Positions 43,438-52,521 of a stretch of 64,000 nt of DNA are shown one piece after another (position 1 is the stretch's first letter; the number at the start of each line of letters is the position of its first letter). A model generated the notes under the pieces. It saw only the letters and a program-made list of their open reading frames with translations. It had not been told where the DNA came from and searched no databases. The DNA is taken from assembly GCF_015693305.1 (NCBI RefSeq), contig NZ_CP065139.1, positions 310,001-374,000 of the forward strand. The letters run 5' to 3'. Position numbers and translations under genes: made by a program. This DNA is from Sphingobium sp. Cam5-1. GTDB lineage: Bacteria; Pseudomonadota; Alphaproteobacteria; Sphingomonadales; Sphingomonadaceae.

Positions 43438-44271
43438 ATGTCATATGTGTGGTCGGAAGAGCAGGTTCGCAATTTTCTCGATATTTTCCATAGCGAAAAC
43501 ACTCACACGCATAGCTGTTTCGTGAATGTCGAGTTTGAAACAACATCCAGTTTCGCGCGCTCCGTTCTCCCACCATGCCTCGACGTTCCTGAAAATCCCA
43601 CGATCACCATCAGCGTCGGATTGATGCGAGAATCGTTCAAAGGCCGCCTGCAACAAGGGAATGAGATTCGCGCGGAGGAGGAAATCGGCTGGATCGTGAT
43701 CAAGGCCGTCCATGAGGGCCGTGAGGGGATATATTCCCTTCAGGAGATCGTCAGCGGCGACTATGAAGTCTCATCAGGCCGCGAATTCTGGGGCAATCCC
43801 AAGAAGCGCGGATCGGCCCAAATATATAGCGACAGCAAAACGGTTTACGCTTGGGCTGAGCGCCACGGTACGCGAGTTATCGAGATTGAGGCCAGCCTCG
43901 GCAACGACTTGCCGACCACCACGGACGAACGTTCCCGCTACTTCACCATCAAATACGACTTCGCGCCAGACGGCTCGGGCTTCGCCAGTGATCCTTCACT
44001 GGTCACGCTCAACAATGGATGGGACACGGTCTATGGAAAGGAGCTAAACGACGTGCGCGTCGCGCTGCGGCCCAATGGCTTCGACCCGGTGGATACCCTT
44101 GAACTGGGGAAAATAGTCAGCGCTACAATGACCTATGGGGGTGGCGGCTACCTCGTCGAACGTGTCGACAGGCTTGAGGGCGGAAAGACATATCTTCCTT
44201 ATGTCCTGGGCCGGATTTTTGATGAGGCGACCCGTGAGCCGACAAATAAGGGTGCACGGATTTTCACCTGA
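43438..44271 (+). CDS. Acetoacetate-decarboxylase-family enzyme 2
   Basis: 277 residues, paralogous to ADC-like 1. GREFWGNPKK places Lys122-Lys123 at the Schiff-base position. It has about 12 more residues than copy 1 before that motif. It is the first gene of a plus-strand set with TonB receptor 3 (51-base gap) and an APC permease. Pairing a decarboxylase-like enzyme with an uptake receptor suggests it acts early on the imported compound. Decarboxylation is the default guess; aldol-type chemistry is possible in this family. Confidence 0.83.
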   Translation: MSYVWSEEQVRNFLDIFHSENTHTHSCFVNVEFETTSSFARSVLPPCLDVPENPTITISVGLMRESFKGRLQQGNEIRAEEEIGWIVIKAVHEGREGIYSLQEIVSGDYEVSSGREFWGNPKKRGSAQIYSDSKTVYAWAERHGTRVIEIEASLGNDLPTTTDERSRYFTIKYDFAPDGSGFASDPSLVTLNNGWDTVYGKELNDVRVALRPNGFDPVDTLELGKIVSATMTYGGGGYLVERVDRLEGGKTYLPYVLGRIFDEATREPTNKGARIFT

Positions 44272-44322
44272 TCCACGCTGGGACGCAGGGAGATTAGGGT
44301 TCTTGAAAAAGGGGAGGTCCTC

Positions 44323-46575
44323 ATGGGCCAGCTAAAATATTTCCGGCTGTCGAGCAGCCTTTTTGCGCTCGTAGCACTGACCGCCACGGAGTCCGTGAAC
44401 GCGCAGGAGGCCCCGGCGCCTCCGGCCTCAACGGGAGGGCAGTTGGAAGAGATTATCGTGACCGCCCAAAAGCGGCGGGAGAGAATGCAGGATCTTCCCG
44501 TTTCAGTAACGTCGATTTCCGGCAGCGCGTTGCAGAACCTGAAGCTGACTGACGCCTCTCAACTCGCAGTCCAGGTTCCGAACCTGACCGTTCAAACGCC
44601 CTTCGGTGAAGTACAGCCGATATTCGCCATGCGCGGCGTCTCGCTGGTCGATTATTCTCAGCATCAGCAAGGCCCGATCGGGATGTATGTTGATGAGGAC
44701 TATAAGGGAGCCGGCGTTTTCCGCGCGCAGCAACTCTACGACATTGACCGGGTCGAGGTGCTGCGCGGGCCGCAAGGAACGCTCTTTGGCCGCAACACCA
44801 CTGGCGGCGCGGTGAACATCTATACCGTGCAGCCCGATCTGGACGGCACGGAAGGTTTCGTCACCGCCGGGGTCAGCAATTACGGACTGCGGGAATTGAC
44901 CGCCGCCCTCGAGTTTACGCCAGTCCAGGACGTCTTCGGCATCCGGGCCGCGTTCGATGGCCGCAAGTCCGACGGCTATCTCCACGCGGTTCAGCCGGGA
45001 CTCAAGAATTTCGCCAACGACGACAGCTATGCGTTCCGGGTCAATACCGCGTTCCGTCCCAGCCCCGGCCTTCGTTTCAATCTGGGTTATAGCCGCAGCC
45101 GTTCCGACACGCGGCCCGCAGGTTACACGGTGACCAATGTCGGCCCGGAAGGTCTGGGATTTGCCGGTATCTTCAATCAGGGTCTCGGCTTCTACGATGT
45201 GAATGCAGGTGATCAGGGCTATCTCAAGGTCGACAACGACAGCGTCATCCTGCGCGCTGAGTGGGACATGAGTCCCGACATCATGATGACGTCAGTGACG
45301 ACCTACGACAAAGGCCGCTTCCGCGCCTATAGCGATGACGACAACCGACCCGAAGGCATTCTGGCGGACGGCAGCGACGCCAAGGCACGCGTCTGGTCGC
45401 AGGAAATTCGCCTGGCTTCGCGCGGTTCCGGACCCTTCACCTGGCTCTTGGGCGCTGCCGCGTCCGATGAAAAGATCAGCAGCGCCACCCGCTATGATTC
45501 CTACGCTTCCTTTACCGAAGACGTCGCCGGCACGCCCATCTGCCTGATCGATTATGTGACGGGATGCGTTTACACCAATCAATTTAGGATGAAGCGCCGC
45601 AGCCTTTCCGCATTTGGCCATACGACCTACAAGTTCGACAACGGGATCGAAATTCAGCTCGGGCTCAGATATTCCAACGATCGCACGGACATAAATGAAT
45701 ATAAGGCCTATCTGGGCTATTTCGATCCTGCGACCGGCGATCCGGTTTACGGCGTCAGCACCTTCATCGATGGACCGCCACAGGACCGCTTCACCAACCG
45801 CAATCTCAGCGGCAAAGCGGCGCTGCGCTACAAGCTCACGAGCAATGCCAGCGTGTATGCCAGCTTCAGCCGAGGCTATCGATCGGGCACATTCAACGGC
45901 TACGCCTATTTCGACCCCGCCGAGATCACGATCGTCAAGCCTGAGATCCTCGACGCTTTTGAAATCGGAGCCAAGAGCGAACTGTTCGGCAGAAAGCTCC
46001 GGCTGAATGGGGCGATCTATTATTATAAATATAGGAACCAGCAGTTTCTCGACGTAACGGATCAGGGGCTGGAAATCCTGGTGAACGCGCCGCGCAGCCG
46101 GATATGGGGCGCGGAACTGGAGGCAGCGGCAGCTCCCACCAGGAACCTGACGCTCAGCGCGGGGATCGGCTACACCAACGGCAAATTCCAGGATCTGACG
46201 CTTGGCGGGGTCGTACTCGACGGCAACAGGCTGACTTCGGCGCCGCGATGGACGCTGAACGGGGCTGTGGATTGGAAGTTGCTTCAGGACACCGACGCAG
46301 CGTTCGCGATCCATATGGACGCGAGATATTCGAGCCTTCAATATTTCGACGCCTTCAACACAGCCGATATATCACAACCTGGCTACTGGCTGGTCAACGG
46401 TCGGCTCACCAAGCCCATCGGAAATACCGGCTTGGAAATTGGGCTATGGGTCAAGAACCTTCTGAAGAAACGCTATTATGCTTATCTCGTCGACTACAAA
46501 TCGTTCATGAACGCCAACTTGGCCACACCGGGCGCGCCCCGGACATATGGTGCCGATATTTCATTCCGCTTCTGA
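44323..46575 (+). CDS. TonB-dependent receptor 3
   Basis: 750 residues from ATG 44323, with GGGGAGG seven bases upstream. A signal peptide ends near Ala27 (VNA-Q). The TonB box EIIVTAQKR is at 43-51. The plug carries RVEVLRGPQGTLFGRNTTGG and the barrel ends in ISFRF. It lies between ADC-like 2 and an APC permease, so outer- and inner-membrane uptake steps and a first enzyme are together. The substrate is not readable. Confidence 0.92.
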   Translation: MGQLKYFRLSSSLFALVALTATESVNAQEAPAPPASTGGQLEEIIVTAQKRRERMQDLPVSVTSISGSALQNLKLTDASQLAVQVPNLTVQTPFGEVQPIFAMRGVSLVDYSQHQQGPIGMYVDEDYKGAGVFRAQQLYDIDRVEVLRGPQGTLFGRNTTGGAVNIYTVQPDLDGTEGFVTAGVSNYGLRELTAALEFTPVQDVFGIRAAFDGRKSDGYLHAVQPGLKNFANDDSYAFRVNTAFRPSPGLRFNLGYSRSRSDTRPAGYTVTNVGPEGLGFAGIFNQGLGFYDVNAGDQGYLKVDNDSVILRAEWDMSPDIMMTSVTTYDKGRFRAYSDDDNRPEGILADGSDAKARVWSQEIRLASRGSGPFTWLLGAAASDEKISSATRYDSYASFTEDVAGTPICLIDYVTGCVYTNQFRMKRRSLSAFGHTTYKFDNGIEIQLGLRYSNDRTDINEYKAYLGYFDPATGDPVYGVSTFIDGPPQDRFTNRNLSGKAALRYKLTSNASVYASFSRGYRSGTFNGYAYFDPAEITIVKPEILDAFEIGAKSELFGRKLRLNGAIYYYKYRNQQFLDVTDQGLEILVNAPRSRIWGAELEAAAAPTRNLTLSAGIGYTNGKFQDLTLGGVVLDGNRLTSAPRWTLNGAVDWKLLQDTDAAFAIHMDARYSSLQYFDAFNTADISQPGYWLVNGRLTKPIGNTGLEIGLWVKNLLKKRYYAYLVDYKSFMNANLATPGAPRTYGADISFRF

Positions 46576-46668
46576 TATCTGCGTTGATTTCGCAGTCAGG
46601 AAAAACAAAACGAGTGAGAGGGTTCGATCCGATGCGATCAGCCTTTAGTATATAAACGGGATCCAGCA

Positions 46669-48060
46669 TTGACAACGTCCACGCAAGACACTGCCACCTC
46701 CGGCGCTCTATCTCCCTTAAAGGCAGTAGCTCTTGGATTTGCAGCAATGCAGGTCGGGCCATGTCTGGCGAGCGTACCGACGCTGCTGCTTCAGTTCGGA
46801 GGCGCTGGCTCGTGGATCAGTGCGCTGATGACGCTGGGCGTCGCGCTCCTCATCGGGCGCGCGATCACAACCTTCGCCAGCCGATATGTCGTCAGCGGAT
46901 CACTTGTCTCCTACGCCGAAATCGCGTTTGGCAACTGGGGGCAACGGGTGGTGGGCATCTCGCTCATGCTCGGTTATCTCGGCGTAATCGCGATGATCGT
47001 GAATGACGAGATATATTATCTGACAAGCCTGCTGTCCGAGACCGGATTCCCCCAGGCGACGAGTTTACCCTGGCAATGCGCCTTAAGTCTCGTCGCTTCC
47101 GCCTTCTCGGCATTTTTCGCTTATCGCGGCCCGGATTTGTCCGCCCGCGTTGCAGGATTGCTCGCCCTGATCAGCTTGCCGGTCATCATGGTGATAATGC
47201 TCCTCGCCTTCTCAAACCATTCAGCCGGATTTTTCGATCAGTTCAACACGAGCAAATTCGATGCCGGAGGAATACTCGCGGGGGCGGTATGGGGCATGGC
47301 GATCTATGTCGGTTTCGACGGCCTGACTTCGGTCGCATCGGATACGGTGAATCCGCGGAAAAATGTTCCTCGCATCCTGACCTACACCCTACTTTTATGC
47401 GGGGTGACATGGTCGCTGGGATCCTTGCTTCAATACTCGGTTTTGGCGCCGCATATGAACGATATTCTCGCAGGCAGAACGGCTATATCTGTCCTTGCAG
47501 CGCAGGCGGGCCTGCCTGGCCTGACGGCCGAGTTCGACCTTGTGGTCGGCGCTTCGGTCGTGGCATCGACGATCGCGTTCTTCAATTTCGCCGCCCGCAT
47601 CGTGGCGACGGCCGCACAGGATTCGATGCTGCCAGCATCGCTAGGGATCATCGACCCTGAAAGCCATGCGCCCCGCCGCGCAATTTTGCTGGTCGGCATT
47701 ATCGGCGCGATCGTGCCGATGCTGATACGGCTGAGCGGAGCCGAAAGCCCTATCGAGGCCATCACCACACTGGCAAGCATCGTGATCAATTTCTGGCTGC
47801 TGCCCTATTTCCTGATAAGCTTGGGCGCGATCCTGATCCTGCGCCGGGAATCCGTCACCAGCTTCGCACATTTGGCGCCACCGGCTGCCGGAGCGCTGCT
47901 TCTCATTCTCGTGGTCGCTCAGAACTTTATCGCGCGAGAGGGAAAGTGGCACATGCCCGTGATTGCGGCCACTATCCTCGCGATCGCGTTGGGGCTTCTC
48001 AAACTTGCTGACCGGACCCGGCAATCGCAAGATTTGAGAATGCATCCCAGTCCAGAATAG
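46669..48060 (+). CDS. APC-superfamily permease 2
   Basis: 463 residues with about 12 hydrophobic helices. The frame starts at TTG 46669; the next ATG (46747) would fall inside the first helix, so TTG is preferred despite a weak ribosome site. AVWGMAIYVGFDGLTSVASDT resembles the conserved FxGFExxxxxxxE helix region of amino acid/amine permeases. It is about 95 bases behind TonB receptor 3 and ends convergently with receptor 4 at a terminator. Import of an amino acid, amine or related acid is likely. Confidence 0.83.
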   Translation: MTTSTQDTATSGALSPLKAVALGFAAMQVGPCLASVPTLLLQFGGAGSWISALMTLGVALLIGRAITTFASRYVVSGSLVSYAEIAFGNWGQRVVGISLMLGYLGVIAMIVNDEIYYLTSLLSETGFPQATSLPWQCALSLVASAFSAFFAYRGPDLSARVAGLLALISLPVIMVIMLLAFSNHSAGFFDQFNTSKFDAGGILAGAVWGMAIYVGFDGLTSVASDTVNPRKNVPRILTYTLLLCGVTWSLGSLLQYSVLAPHMNDILAGRTAISVLAAQAGLPGLTAEFDLVVGASVVASTIAFFNFAARIVATAAQDSMLPASLGIIDPESHAPRRAILLVGIIGAIVPMLIRLSGAESPIEAITTLASIVINFWLLPYFLISLGAILILRRESVTSFAHLAPPAAGALLLILVVAQNFIAREGKWHMPVIAATILAIALGLLKLADRTRQSQDLRMHPSPE

Positions 48061-48084
48061 GCATGGGGTGCAACGCGCAGCCAG

Positions 48085-48122
48085 AAAAAAGACGGCCCTG
48101 CCGAACAAGTCCGGAAGGGCCG
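48085..48122 (-). terminator. Rho-independent terminator after TonB receptor 4
   Basis: A GC-rich hairpin (CGGCCCT at 48093-48099 pairing with AGGGCCG at 48116-48122, extended by CCG/CGG inside) is followed on the minus strand by six T residues (48085-48090). It lies between the convergent permease 2 and receptor 4 genes. Confidence 0.75.
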
Positions 48123-48145
48123 CCAATCAGAGAGGAGATGAAACG

Positions 48146-50485
48146 TCAGAAATCTTTGCGAAGTTCAATACCATAACGACGCGGAGGAACGTAGGTGACA
48201 ATTCTGGTTCCAAACAGCGCGATATAATCGAACGCGGAGACCTGCTTTGCGGCGTTGGTAAAGTTCTTCACGAACGCAGCAATTTCAAAGCCATTGCGCG
48301 AATAACTTACGCGAGCGTTATGCAGCGTAGCGGCGGGAAGCAGGTTCATCGCATTGTTGTCGACCGATGAGTAACGCTTCGACTGATAGCTGAAATCATA
48401 CACGAAGGCGAGCTGGCCGGCGCCGACATCGAACGACTTGCGAGCCAAGCCATTGACGGTCCACTTGGGAGCATTGACCGCGCCTTGGTCGATAACGCCG
48501 CTATAGCTCGTATTCACATCGTAAACCTTCGTATGAAGATTTGCTACACCCAGCTGAAGATCAAGGCCCCGCATAGGCGTGACAGACAGTTCCATCTCAC
48601 CACCATACATATAGGCATCATTGTTGGTGACGAACGATGTCAAACCCTGGAGCTGAAACGCCTGGAAATCGGAATAGTCATAATAAAAAGTGCTGAGATT
48701 CAGGCGAACGGCACGATCGAACAGCTTGAGCTTCGATCCTGCTTCGTAGGCTATCATTGTTTCAGCGCCAAAGGGCGTCTGTGCGAGAGATGTGGTTCCG
48801 CCCGCATTGCTATTGAAACCGCTGCCCTTCACGCCTCGCGAGACGCTGGCATAGAGCAGCGCGTCATCACTGGCGGTGTAATCGAGTTGAAGGCGGCCGC
48901 TCCACAACCATTCTTTCTTCTTCGCGGCGCGACCAACGGTCGCCTCCGAAAAATCATATCCGAGCAGCGGAGGATTATAGACGGTGTTGGTAACCCCGTC
49001 TCCCAACTCATTATAATATACCTGCGAAGAAAAGCTCTTGGTGTCATGAAGCACCCGCCCGCCAACGGTCAATTTCAGGCGATCGGTCAGCGTATAGTCA
49101 CCCTGTGCGAACGCCGAATAGGAACGGACATGCTGGTCGAAGACGTTGCTGATGTCGAACGCGAACTCCGTGCCAGCATAAGCGGGGAATGAATAGTTCT
49201 GATAATTGGACTGTTTTATATCCAGGAAATATACACCGCCGGTGAAGTTAAACCTGTCGCCGACTTTCGACACGCGAAGCTCTTCGGACCATTGGTTCAA
49301 ATTCTGGCCGCTGGGAAAATAGCAGGAATTCAGGGGCGTACCATCGCAATCCTCTGCATAGGCGAATTTGAAGTGCGTGTAGTTGGTGAGAGAAATAAGG
49401 CTGATTTCATCCGAAGCGCTCCACTCAAGGCGCAAGGTCGGTGAAATCCGCTCTTTCTTCAAATAGCCGACGGCGTTGAACGCAGTCTTGCGCGCGTCTG
49501 GATAGGGATCGCGATATCCCGTGGCGTCGTTCCCCGGGCCGGTGCCATATGCATCGACGTCGGCGGGAAGGAGTTCCGGCCTGCCATTCACCAGATAGGC
49601 TGGCTGAGAGTCATAGGTCCCGATCCTTGCACGCGGATTGCGATCATAGGAGATTGCGAAATAGGCTTTTAAATTGTCGCTCAGGTCCCGCTGGATCTGC
49701 GCGCGCACGCCAAAGAATTTCTGCGCATTCGTGTCTGGACCGACTGCGTTCTTCCACCAGCCATTCGAATAGTCGAGCATGCCCGAAATACGAAACTGCG
49801 TCTTGTCGTCCAGCGGGCCGCCAACCGCAGCCTCCAGGCGCTTCTGATCATAGTTGCCGATCGTGGCCGACACGAAACCTTCAAACTGTTCTGTCGGCTT
49901 CTTGGTGATGAAGTTGGCGAGGCCGCCAGTGGAATTTCGGCCGAACAGCGTCCCTTGCGGGCCGCGCAGAATCTCTACGCGCTCCAGATCATAAACGGGG
50001 AAGTTGGTTTCATAAGGCGAGCTGACATAGATATCGTCGAAATATATGGCGTTGGGCGATTCCTGATTGGTCGAAAAGTCGGTTGCCGCGACGCCCCGCA
50101 TCGTCAGGTTGCCGTTCAACCCTGAACCGCCGCTGGATTCCAGCACGACGCCGGGAACTTTGGAAGCAAGTTCAGTTGCCGACTGGACGCCCATCGCCTG
50201 CATCTGATCGGACGAGAAGGCAGAGATCGAAAGGCCGACCTTGTCCAGCCGCTGCTCACGTCGCTGCGCGGTGACCACAATATCGCCCCCCAGGCCATCC
50301 TGCTGGGAAGCATTTGCGCTGGCCCCTTGCCCGCCCTGTTGGGCCAGAGTGTTGGTCGGGAGCATGCCGATACTGATCGCCAGCGCTGCGACCGATATCT
50401 GCATCGCGCGTACGCTGCGGATCTGCAATAGACTTGTCCTGTTACTCGAGGATTGAGAAGCGCATAATCTGTTGTAATAAGCCAT
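48146..50485 (-). CDS. TonB-dependent receptor 4
   Basis: 779 residues from ATG 50485, with a GGGGG ribosome site like that of receptor 1; an upstream TTG at 50530 is less likely. A late signal core (about 28-48) precedes the TonB box DIVVTAQRR at 68-76. The plug has RVEILRGPQGTLFGRNSTGG, and the barrel ends ELRKDF, almost the same as receptor 1 (FRKDF). The two appear to be close paralogues. It is a single gene on the minus strand, facing permease 2. Substrate unknown. Confidence 0.92.
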   Translation of the reverse strand: MAYYNRLCASQSSSNRTSLLQIRSVRAMQISVAALAISIGMLPTNTLAQQGGQGASANASQQDGLGGDIVVTAQRREQRLDKVGLSISAFSSDQMQAMGVQSATELASKVPGVVLESSGGSGLNGNLTMRGVAATDFSTNQESPNAIYFDDIYVSSPYETNFPVYDLERVEILRGPQGTLFGRNSTGGLANFITKKPTEQFEGFVSATIGNYDQKRLEAAVGGPLDDKTQFRISGMLDYSNGWWKNAVGPDTNAQKFFGVRAQIQRDLSDNLKAYFAISYDRNPRARIGTYDSQPAYLVNGRPELLPADVDAYGTGPGNDATGYRDPYPDARKTAFNAVGYLKKERISPTLRLEWSASDEISLISLTNYTHFKFAYAEDCDGTPLNSCYFPSGQNLNQWSEELRVSKVGDRFNFTGGVYFLDIKQSNYQNYSFPAYAGTEFAFDISNVFDQHVRSYSAFAQGDYTLTDRLKLTVGGRVLHDTKSFSSQVYYNELGDGVTNTVYNPPLLGYDFSEATVGRAAKKKEWLWSGRLQLDYTASDDALLYASVSRGVKGSGFNSNAGGTTSLAQTPFGAETMIAYEAGSKLKLFDRAVRLNLSTFYYDYSDFQAFQLQGLTSFVTNNDAYMYGGEMELSVTPMRGLDLQLGVANLHTKVYDVNTSYSGVIDQGAVNAPKWTVNGLARKSFDVGAGQLAFVYDFSYQSKRYSSVDNNAMNLLPAATLHNARVSYSRNGFEIAAFVKNFTNAAKQVSAFDYIALFGTRIVTYVPPRRYGIELRKDF

Positions 50486-50677
50486 TGAATAAACCCCCGG
50501 ATCGTTGTTGGGCGAGGTCCCGTTCGCCAAATGTGAGACGTGCGGAGGATCAGGCTGAAGAAATTCTTATACAATACCCTGTGAAGGGTAGCCTATGCTC
50601 GTCTGAACATTGCTGGCTACCCGTCTGGAAGGAGCCAACCCGTTCATCAACAGGTCGCCCTTTCAACGCTGCGCGTT

Positions 50678-51979
50678 CTAAACTTCAGGCCGCCGCAGCA
50701 CTGCGTTGCGGAGCCGGTGCAGGCAGAACCAGCTTCCCATCAATATTAGCGGTGTCGCCACGGACAGGATCGTGGAAGCGTGCAGACCCGGCGCAAAGGG
50801 TTCGATCCCTTCCAGCATATGCCCTAGCAGCGACACGCCATAATAGCTGATGGCGACCACCGACAATCCTTCCACCAGCTGCTGAAGCCTCAGCGTCATG
50901 CTGGCGTTGCGTTCAAGCGAGGCCAGAAGTTTCGCATTCTGGTTCTCGATCCGCGTTTCGATACGTGTCCTCAGCAAACCGGAAAGATGAGCCGCCAGAT
51001 TGGCGATCTGCTGCAATCTTCTGGTGAAACTCGCACAGGTACGCACCGCTGGAAGAAGGCGGCGTTGAGTAAAGTCGGCCAGCGACTGGCACCCCCTCAC
51101 CGGCTGCGGGGCCAGTTCGGCAAGCCGCTCGTCAACCAGCTGGGCATAGGCCGACGTCGCACTCATCCTGTAGTTCGTTGCGCCAGCGAGCGCGCCGATC
51201 TCCAATGAGAGTTGGCACAGCTGGTCCAGCAGATCGTCGTCGCGGGCCTCAGGATGGCTCAGCATCTGGCCAAGCTCCTGCAGCTTGGCTTCGGCTTCGT
51301 GCAGCGATCGCGATTGCGCCTGAGCAACCGGCAAGCCCATAAGGGCCAGATTACGATAATTGCCGAGTTCCTGCAGGCGCTGCACCGTTCGTGTCAGATC
51401 GCCATCGCACGCGCCGTTTGCGGCGACCAGAAGCCTGCCATAACCGTCAGCACCGATCCGAAAATCGGACCAGACCCGAATGCCGTCGCCTACGTGACAG
51501 GATACCAGCTCATCGCCGACGAACGCCATATCCTCCAGGCAGGCCCGGGCCTTATCCTCATCTTCGACGATCGTGATCCTGGTCGCGCGTATCGCGGCGC
51601 CCGGCAAATTTTCCATCTGCAAAACGGCATCGTCGATCGCACCGCGCTGGCCTGATCCGGCAAAAAGAGTGACGGTGCTCGCTTCGCTGTGCCGCTCCCA
51701 GATGTAGGCTATTGCGCCATGCAGCATCCCTGAAACATGGCTCGCGCCGGACAGGCACGCCGGATTTCCGCTGAATTGGGCGATGAAATCACTTTCCCGC
51801 ATCCGGTCGCCATCATCCAGGATGTTGAGGATTTGCACTATCTCCATCGGCGCGGAAAGCCTTGGCCAGCGTCGAAGATGCATTTCCCCCACGACCCGCT
51901 GGCGGAGCTCATGTTCTCTCACACTCTCCCTCCCTCCAATTGCCCATCGTCTTGCGACGCCTATCCAGCCGTGGCGCAT
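50678..51979 (-). CDS. DUF3422 family membrane protein
   Basis: 433 residues. The N-terminal REHELRQRVVGEMHLRR region and the WxERHxEAST segment mark the DUF3422 family, which is found mainly in alpha- and betaproteobacteria and has no assigned function. A helical middle part is followed by two C-terminal membrane segments (about 370-425). It is a single gene upstream of the demethylase operon, divergent from it across 542 bases. Its relation to the catabolic genes is unclear. Confidence 0.82.
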   Translation of the reverse strand: MRHGWIGVARRWAIGGRESVREHELRQRVVGEMHLRRWPRLSAPMEIVQILNILDDGDRMRESDFIAQFSGNPACLSGASHVSGMLHGAIAYIWERHSEASTVTLFAGSGQRGAIDDAVLQMENLPGAAIRATRITIVEDEDKARACLEDMAFVGDELVSCHVGDGIRVWSDFRIGADGYGRLLVAANGACDGDLTRTVQRLQELGNYRNLALMGLPVAQAQSRSLHEAEAKLQELGQMLSHPEARDDDLLDQLCQLSLEIGALAGATNYRMSATSAYAQLVDERLAELAPQPVRGCQSLADFTQRRLLPAVRTCASFTRRLQQIANLAAHLSGLLRTRIETRIENQNAKLLASLERNASMTLRLQQLVEGLSVVAISYYGVSLLGHMLEGIEPFAPGLHASTILSVATPLILMGSWFCLHRLRNAVLRRPEV

Positions 51980-52521
51980 CTACAGGCTTGTGTTCCGTTC
52001 ACTGGGTCAGATGGAAAGGCGCCCCCGCAGACCTGCGTCCTGAAACAGTTCAGAGCGCCTCCGTCCCGCCGCCTGTTTGTGACACACACACATATAGCCT
52101 GCTTGCGCGGGCCATGCTCCTACCCTCATCGGAGTAGTTTTCCGGGCTACATTCGCCATGCTCGATACAGACGGCGTGCGAGAGCGGCGGATGCCGCATG
52201 TTTAACCGATGGCGGCCAGAGGCAGCGACATCTTTCCACCCAGCCTTCAGGTCGGCCGCGCCCGCGCCTGCGCGGATACTACCCCCGGCGGGGTATTGTT
52301 ACGCCAGGTCCTCATCAGCACTATGCCTTCGATACCATTCAACTTTCCCTGAAGCGCGCTTCGTTTGAAAAGCAGGTAATAAATTTGTCGGACCAACAAT
52401 CGCGTTCATCGGGAATAGATCTGTTACCGTTTGACGACTGGATACGTCGTCGCACTGCCGCACATGCGCATATGAATATCTTTGCGCAATCGCTGGATAG
52501 CAAACATCTGGAGTGTTCTTC
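51980..52521. other. Intergenic region upstream of the demethylase operon
   Basis: 542 bases between divergent genes. A plus-strand open frame covering most of it (51737-52525) overlaps DUF3422 and looks like GC-driven noise. The last 180 bases are AT-richer and probably hold the promoter of the demethylase operon. I see no riboswitch-like pairing and none of the GAAYRNNYRTTC sites. Confidence 0.4.
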
